Below are positions 56,701-64,000 of a stretch of DNA of 64,000 bases, piece after piece (the stretch's first letter is position 1; every line of letters begins with the position of its first letter). A program made the translations under genes and the position numbers. Source of the stretch: Ophioceras dolichostomum (taxonomy: Eukaryota; Ascomycota; Sordariomycetes; Magnaporthales; Ophioceraceae); NCBI GenBank assembly GCA_003049485.1, contig PYST01000172.1, positions 21,259-85,258 on the forward strand. Reading direction: 5' to 3'. Below the pieces are notes generated by a model, which worked only from the letters and a program-made list of their open reading frames with translations, had not been told where the DNA came from and searched no databases.

Positions 56701-59700
56701 ATGGGTGTGGGCATAGTGATGGTGATGAGTTGCAAGTACTAGTACACATATCCCGTACAGTCAGTGATAGCTATTCACATGTTAAATGCTTGCCGGGAGA
56801 GATTTGAGCTCTGAACTTCAGTCTACTGGCATTAAAGTGGCAAAAGGGGATGTTTTGTGCGAGAGGACATCTCGAAGTCAAGGCTGTCTCTGCGCTCAAA
56901 CTGTCGACCTGGCTGACCACCAATAACCAACCAAACCTCATGGTTTATTCCAACAGGCTCTCTTTCTCTCTCATGATTGCTTGGGTTTATTATGAAATGC
57001 TCGACTCACCTATCCCATCGCTCTCAGCACTCGCTTGAATGTTGAGGTTTCAGTTACACAGCAGACCCGAAATACTCGGATATCCGCATCCGCCATCAAT
57101 ATAGTCAGGTAGACTGGGGTGTGTGGGTTGGGGGTTTTGAGTCCAGCCTTACGAGTTTATGATCATAGAACCAGATCACCGAATAGATCCCTGTGGCATA
57201 ATAGCCGTTGTCTTTGACAACTAGATGGTTTCGAAACATACGACTATGCACTCCAAGCCTCCACATTGTTCTGAGGCGCCAGGTCCGTGCCTGATGCCCT
57301 CCCTGGCATGGACCAGACCCCCTTTGTTTCAGATTTAACGACTAGCAGTTTCTCGATTGTCTATACTATTATACGGATGCTTAGACAACCAATGACGCGA
57401 TGAGATGGCAGGAACCGGGGCCTATGTGCTTTCAGACCGTATCAGGTTCAGAGGAAAACCTCAGCGTCGACGTTCTTAAGGCTGGCCGCCACAGATCACG
57501 AACTTGTTCACGGGTGACAAAGCGCGCCTCCAAGTTGACCAGTAGTGCTCTACCTAAAACAACCGAGGACTAATTCCGAGAAGTCCCGACCACCCTAGCC
57601 GGAAAGGGGCTTTCCACAAGAGACTGTCCTACTATGACATAAAAATGCACATGTGCACAGGAGTGTCTCGATCCTTCCTCACATCATCCTTTTTGCAGAG
57701 CCTCACGACATTATTTGTCATACCAAGGACCCAAGACCGGAATTTGATACCTCCTCTCTTTCTTCGCGGGTATTCTTCCCGATCTCCCCTGCCCAGTGTG
57801 ACAATGTTCCATTCATCATTTCCATGTCCCTCCGCGAAACAGACTAGTGGCATCGCAATCCAAATCGAAGTCCGGCTCTCAGAGAGGAGGCAAGCGGTGG
57901 AGAAAAAAAGCCCATCAAGAAACAAAAACACACCCGACCATCAGCTGTGGGGGAGAGGAGAACGCGGAGAGTCGCAAAGATCGTGCATATTATCTCTCCC
58001 TTCACTTTCTCTTTCATCGAGTGGTCCATCGATGGTACATACTATGGAGACTGGAGATTGACAGCACAAAGGCTGTAGGCAACTACCTTAGACAGCCAAG
58101 CTGGAAGGACGTTCCAAATCGAGAAAGCGATACTGCCCTGAGCAGAACCCATTTGGAATACAACGCCTAGGTTGTCTTTTGCAGAAAGAAGGGAATAGAC
58201 TGCCGGGCTTCTGGCCCCATCGTTCGGAGAGAAGAACAGAAGACAACGAAGTTCTCTCGAAGTTCCCGAAAAGAGAAATGGTTCGGCTTCCCGGAGCTGG
58301 AGCTGGATTGGATGCGTGCATATGTTCTCGGCCGATATCAAAACAGGGGCAACGGTATGTACGACTGCCAGTGCAGTGCGTCGCCTTCTCATCCAACTAC
58401 ATTGCAATGACCTACAATTGTGCATGTGTTCCGAAGATACGCGTTGTTCCGTGAGGCCTCCTGCTTTTCCCCCTTCATTGATGGCCCTTTCCATTCTAGA
58501 ACGGAAACAAAAGAACGCGAGCACTGCACATGTAGGTATGTTTTGCTGCACAATGAACTCAAGTCCACAGAGGAAACGCGAACCAGAAAGTGTGGCCTCT
58601 CGGGTCGAAGGGACGATACAGGGGTTGTTTCTGCGAAAATGGTGCTTGTTGTAACCTGTTCGTTGGCACTTCACTAACAACGAGCCGTCGTTGACAAATG
58701 GTTCGAAAAGGAAAGGAACAATTGAAGGGATGAACAGTGAAAGGTGTGCTTGCTGCTGCATGGGACCCCCCATTTCGCGTCTTTTCGCTCTGCTTGCGAG
58801 CTCGTGATTGGCTTATTTTGAGTGGATCCGCGCGATGTAACGGCGGCTCGTGGGAGGGGCACGCCCACTTTTAAACGATGTGGATGGACAGGGGGAAGCA
58901 GAAATGGACGTGCAAGTCACTGCTTGCTATTCCTCTCTGATCTTTTTTTTTCCCTCTCCTGCTGTCGTCCCCTCTTCCCCTCTTTCATTTTGTCCCGTTC
59001 AAACGATCTAACTTGCATTAGCTGTAATCGTTACCGAACCGGAACCATAAATCCCCGGGCTTCATCTCTGCTCTCCTCTCTCTGATCATTTCTGTTGCCC
59101 AACAGCGGGGTCGGTCGGTCGAGACTCGAGACATCAAGGATGCTGGAGTGGGCGGGCGGCTTCCAAGTTCCAACCGGAGTCGACAGGTGACAAGACAGGA
59201 CAGGGGACAGGGGGTGGCAAAAAAATCCGCCGTGGGATCACTGGTGGAGAGTGGAGTTCACGACGACGGTTACCTCGAACTGGACCGCCGCTCGCCGGGG
59301 TGCAGAAACCGGGCATCGAAACCGCTCTCCATCATGTTCATGTCGGTTGCAAGGTTGGAATTGATCTTCCTTTCACAAAAGCCAAGAACAAAATTTGGCC
59401 GGACTGCAACGGTGAACAGCGTAATGCATTGGTAATGGTAGGTACTTTCGCGCCTGGAACACGTCCTTTCCATATGCAGTTGGAAGCTTCGTCGTTGGCG
59501 TCATCAAAGATTGCCCGAGCAAGAGAGAAAATGAGGAAAGAAATGTGGGCAAAAAGATATTCGAGTTAATTAGAACCTGAAAAAAAGGGCGGGAAATAGA
59601 TTTCGGTGCCAACGGTTTCCCTTTCCGTTCATTCACATCAGATGGAGTGATGCTGCTGGCAGGCAGAGCAGGGGCTCTGCCATAATAGCCCGAGAAAAGG

Positions 59701-61726
59701 AGGGGTCAGTTGTGATGGGTGGTCAAGTGAGGGGAAATGGAGGAGAGCGAACTGCAATAAGAGGAGAGTCTCGTGCGGAGAAAAACCTGGAGTGATGAGA
59801 GGGATAAGGATAATAGGATGGGTGACACAATTTGCTGGTCACACAGGTCCCCCCCCCCTCAGCCAAAGCTCACAGCAGCTCAGAGGCGAGGGCGGCGATA
59901 TGGGCTTCCATGCGTTTCGTACGACGTCGTTCAAAAAGGAGTCAAGGTTATTATCTTTCCTTTTTCCTCCCTTGCCGCCCACCGGCGTGGGCAAATACCC
60001 AAAAGATGGTGTGCCGGATTTCACTCTCATGGGTTCGCACGCCAACACCACGGCGTCGGAGCTTGGTCGTCCTTGTGATAATGGAAGGTAGGGAGGTAAA
60101 GGATGCAGTGAGGGATGAGAAAGAGTCCGCGTGAGGGCATTACACGCAATGGGCATGTGCAGTGCAGTTTGATACTATTGGCTTATCGGAGAAGGGGGGT
60201 CTACGGCTGACGAGCTCGAAGAAAATCCTTCTTGTCTTCTTGGATAACAAAGACTCTGTCTGGTTGGGCCAGTTGCGAGAAGGTGTTCTCTTGCTCTTGT
60301 CACACCACGCCGGCCAGATGCGGTGTGGTTTGTGCTTTTCTCTCTCTCTATCCCAAGCCCCGTAGATCTTGACCGCTAGCCCCAATTCCCCATCAATCCG
60401 AAAGAGGAAGCGAAAAAAGTGCGATGAACGGATTACCTCGTCAGGCTGCCCGGGCTTGGCAGTAATCATCACTCCTCAGTCATCAGAGCTCAATCCAGGC
60501 AGCAAGAATCGTCACCTTTCGCGTCCATTTCTGCGTTCGTGTTGCTTTCGTATTATCATATCAGGAACGGCCGAGAAATATTCTCCTTCGGCACAGTACC
60601 AGCATGAATACGATCGAGATATATGGCTGACATTGTTTCGGAGTGGATGCCAACTCGCTTTCTTGTGTCTTCGTCCTAAGGCCCCCTCTCAGATGATAAA
60701 GATCTTGACACCCACTGAGCCCACATAGCACTTTGCGATGGAGGGGGTGTAGATATCACACAAATGGCCCCAAATGGATCTTTGTAGCAGTACATGAAGA
60801 TGTTTGTATCTGTACGAAGTATTTTCGGAAGGAAGCCGAAAGCCCCGCGACTCGTTGGGCTTTCTCGTCCCGATTGGGCCGCAGGATGGGTCGCATAAGG
60901 CGATATGTATGCAGGCTCGTTGCTCCTTTAAGGACGAGAGTGCGGGCACCCGCAAGCTTGAAGCGGGCAGGCAAGGCCGCCACCCAGTTCAGGTAGTCTC
61001 CGCGGGTTCCCCCGACTCCGTGGCCAGGGAGGGCGATTTCTTATGCCTTGTGTTTCTAGTACTACCTACGTACTTGCAGCGCCTCAGATTCTCATCGACT
61101 AGGTCAAACTATCAGTCAAACTATCACCTCTTCAGTATGGTGGTGGACGGGTCGAGCTGGGTGGGGTCAAGAGCGGTTGATGATTCCCCTCTTGGTCTGG
61201 CCTTGGTTTGCCAACCTACCTCATTGCTTGCGTGAATTCCAGTTTCCATCTGCGCGAGCAAGCACTCATCTTGGTTCATCAGGTCCCCCTCACGTCCCGT
61301 CGTTACATGTCCGTGTCCATATGTCCATGTCCATATCCGGTTGCAGAAGCTAGCTACCTAGGTCATGGCTGGCTGCAACGGCATTTGGCGCACACGCCCC
61401 CCCTCTATGTTGTCCTCGCGGCCTTTTTAATACCTACCTGCTCACGCAATCTAACGGCTCGATTCTCGACCGACAGGTTGAGCTTGGCCCTTGAGATAGG
61501 TGGGTGTGAGCACCAATCTGTGGACATCTCTGAACAAGATATGCAATGGGCTCGCCCATCTGATACTGGAAAGTGGGAACATGCCAGGACGGGACGACAA
61601 GCAGAACTGCCTGCCCGAAGAGCTGACTGGAGGAGACAAGAGCAAACATCGAGACCAGCATGCAGCCAACCGTGTTCAGCAACTGCGGCCGACCGTGGCC
61701 GACCGTCGATTCACCAGCAAGAAGAC

Positions 61727-61768
<42 letters not shown>
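61727..61768 (+). repeat. (CCTGACT)6 tandem repeat
   Basis: Six perfect 7-bp units, followed by decayed copies (CTGACACTCCTGACACTCCT) to about 61800. On the minus strand this makes a repetitive Ser/Gly/Val/Glu reading frame that is not a gene. Confidence 0.9.
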
Positions 61769-61771
<3 letters not shown>

Positions 61772-63911
61772 CAGTCCTCACTGACACTCCTGACACTCCT
61801 AACTCCCCTCTCCCACCCTTCGCTTCTGCACAATCAAGCTCGCTTCTGCACTCTGGATGCTGCAGTTGACTTTAAGCTTTCCCCTCTCTCGCTGGGCGGC
61901 CTCACAACCCTAGGTAGGTGGTAGTTAGGTAAAACAAGATGCGGAAAGGAGCTCGGGGCAACATCAGGAGACCCCTCCCGCCCTCTCCCATTCCCCTCAT
62001 TATCTCTTGCCGGCCGGAAGGCGGGGAGAAGCGACGACGTCTCCTCGCACGGGATGGAAATGACATGCCAGTTCCGCCAGGACACGAGAGACACGAGAGC
62101 ATGGGCATGACATGGCAGCAGTCCAGCAGTCACATGGCGCAGTTGGACAGCTTGACTTCCCAAGTGTTGCTTTGATGGTCTTTCTTTTCTCGTCCTCCAC
62201 CACTGACAGGACTTAGATAGGATGGGCTGTCCTGCACGCCGCCGGAGGTCTCCAAACTTACCCTCTCCCCTGATGGTGGGCAGCCCTGCCTGCCGGAAAC
62301 TTCGGGGCAATAGCTCTCCCCCTCTCTCCTCTTTCTGCACATCGATATGAACAGTATTCCATCCCGCGAGGATTGTGCCGCATTCTTGCCAATCCCCCCC
62401 TCTCCCTCTCCTTCGGCCGCACGCCATTCGTTCCAGACCCAAAATAGCTACGACTTGCCTTCGTGCAAGGGCCGAATTCATCAGAAAAGAAAAAAAAAAG
62501 TCAGATGCCCGTCACACCGGCGCCCGCCGCACGCCACCCGCTTCCCGCCGCCGCCCGGACGATTCTTTACACGGATGTACATTTATGCCCAGAGTGTCTT
62601 GATGTGAGGTGATAAGGTGATGATGAAAATAAAACAGAGGCTTACTGGCTGGACGGCCAGAACAGGAAGCATCCCGAGAGGCTGGCTGGCTATCTATCGA
62701 CCATCAGCCAGGCCGAGCCCGTAATCTCGCACTGACCCCATTGTTCCAGCGTCATTTCCTTCCTGTTGTTGCAGAGGAGGACTCATCACTAGGTAGATAT
62801 TGAAGAGATATTGTACCTCCGTAGTTCAACGAGACCACACTACCCTGATGCCTGTCCAAAACGGGGTCTTTTCTCGTTTCCCGTGCCCCACGCGCTCGCC
62901 CGTGACGTCTGATGAGCAGGAGCCTGCTGACGAGTGAGTGATGAATGACAGTCAGGTGAGCTCTCCCTCCCTGTCCTCGCCTTTCTATCCATCCACCCTG
63001 GTCCCTGAAAAGGAACAAGAAAAGGAAGTAAAAACGAAACCGATGAAAGCCCGGTGCAAATCTCGGAAATTTCCTGCCCAAGCCTCTGACAAGGGGGGAC
63101 AAGACAAGTGCCCTCCTCGGTTAGAACTTACCTCCTCGGAAGATTAGCCTCGGTCGGCCCTGTTTCCACTTCTTGGTGCCGGCAGCAGCGATTTCAGCTC
63201 TCTCCCTCTGTCTCCACCTGCAACATCCCCGACTCCCGAAGTGGAAAAAATGACAACTGACTGGACCGGGGAAGAGTTGAGGAAGGCCACGACAAGGATG
63301 TTTATTGATTGCCAAGTTGGACGTCACTCGTTTCTCTCTCGCTGTTCGTCTCCTCGAAGATTTCGTTTCGATCTCGGCACGGACCCTGAAACATCGAAAC
63401 ATCCCGAGAAGAGAGCCTCATAGAACTCTAGAAAGTCCGGCAGCCATCTTTAACAACCTCTATTACTCTGAGGCGACTGACACAACTTTCGTGCCAATCG
63501 GCGAGGAACAACAAACTATGAGTGCCCGTCCGTGATGATAAAACACCCGGACATAGTCTGGTAGCGAGAGACAGAGGCACCAAAAAATTTAGTCAGGGCT
63601 GGCCATCATCTATCAATTCTTCATCGGTGCGTCTCCTCACAGAAGTAGAACAGAGCCAGTAGTGTCGGCACACAACAAGACAGGCAGCACTACATGGGAG
63701 GTCCAGCCTCGTCAACTCAAGTTGCTTCCGCCCTTGCCTCGGTCCATCTATGAATATTCGATGAACAAGTCGGAGCTGATCGGGAACAAAGCCTGCCGAG
63801 GTGCTAGTTGTTAGTAGTCAGTAGTCCCAACTGCCACAAAGCAGACGGAGCACTGGACGCCAGTAGTTAGCTCTTCCCAAACCTAGCTCTCACAGCGGGA
63901 ACGTCATACAC

Positions 63912-63941
<30 letters not shown>
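63912..63941 (+). repeat. (AGT)10 microsatellite
   Basis: Ten perfect AGT units near the right edge, intergenic in this window. Likely polymorphic between isolates. Confidence 0.95.
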
Positions 63942-63943
<2 letters not shown>

Positions 63944-64000
63944 GATTTAACGCCGGGCTCGGCCCGGCTTCGACAGCCGGCCGTTAGCAACCTCCCGGGG

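Larger units (their letters stand above)
52001..64000. other. Gene desert, right part
   Basis: As to its left, only short overlapping ORFs without motifs were found. It contains CCTAGG palindromes at 52426-52444, 61350-61366 and 61908-61930. It also has a GTCTGTTGATGG direct repeat near 56680-56705, a 7-bp tandem array at 61727-61768 and an AGT microsatellite near the right edge. A somewhat more A/T-rich stretch at about 57000-57650 shows no element ends. The next gene must lie beyond the window. Confidence 0.4.

Noticed and set aside
58042..58773. 243-codon minus-strand ORF
   Set aside because: No domain or signal, mixed composition, overlapped by ORFs of similar quality on the other strand.
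61727..61768. CRISPR-like array
   Set aside because: Head-to-tail 7-bp tandem repeat without spacers in a fungal genome; a simple minisatellite.

Overview
The window reads as nuclear DNA of a filamentous ascomycete, most likely a Sordariomycete. Protein-coding genes are split by short introns (about 70-460 nt) with fungal branch sites such as GCTAAC, 5' leaders are long, intergenic DNA is rich in short tandem repeats, and the recognisable proteins are all fungal-type. There is one assembly gap, flanked by poly-T, at 41594-41650.

The core of the window (5.4-25.6 kb) is an N-acetylglucosamine (GlcNAc) utilisation cluster of five genes. GlcNAc-6-phosphate deacetylase (5422-6824, minus) diverges from a large GH3 beta-N-acetylglucosaminidase fused to an acetyltransferase-like half (8487-12452, plus). 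Then come an Ndt80/PhoG transcription factor of the RON1 type (14189-16957, plus), a divergent hexokinase likely to be the GlcNAc kinase (18119-20258, minus), and glucosamine-6-phosphate deaminase (24379-25569, plus). Together they would release GlcNAc from chitin oligomers, phosphorylate it, deacetylate it, and deaminate/isomerise it to fructose-6-phosphate, under a dedicated regulator. The GlcNAc transporter that often belongs to such clusters is not in the window: there is no multi-pass membrane ORF.

To the right lie the broken remains of an unidentified gene (27.3-28.2 kb, possibly to 30.2 kb), a secreted PQQ-dependent AA12-type sugar dehydrogenase with an unusual C-terminal membrane anchor (30770-32876, minus), and a velvet-domain regulator of the VosA type (35193-37084, minus). 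At the far left is the 5' end of a gene for a secreted protein on the minus strand (1-232), cut by the window edge.

From about 37.1 kb to the right edge (27 kb) I find no ORF that looks like a gene. This desert contains tandem repeats, CCTAGG-centred palindromes and low-complexity tracts. All exon joins were deduced by eye from splice signals, reading phase and family motifs; none has transcript support here.
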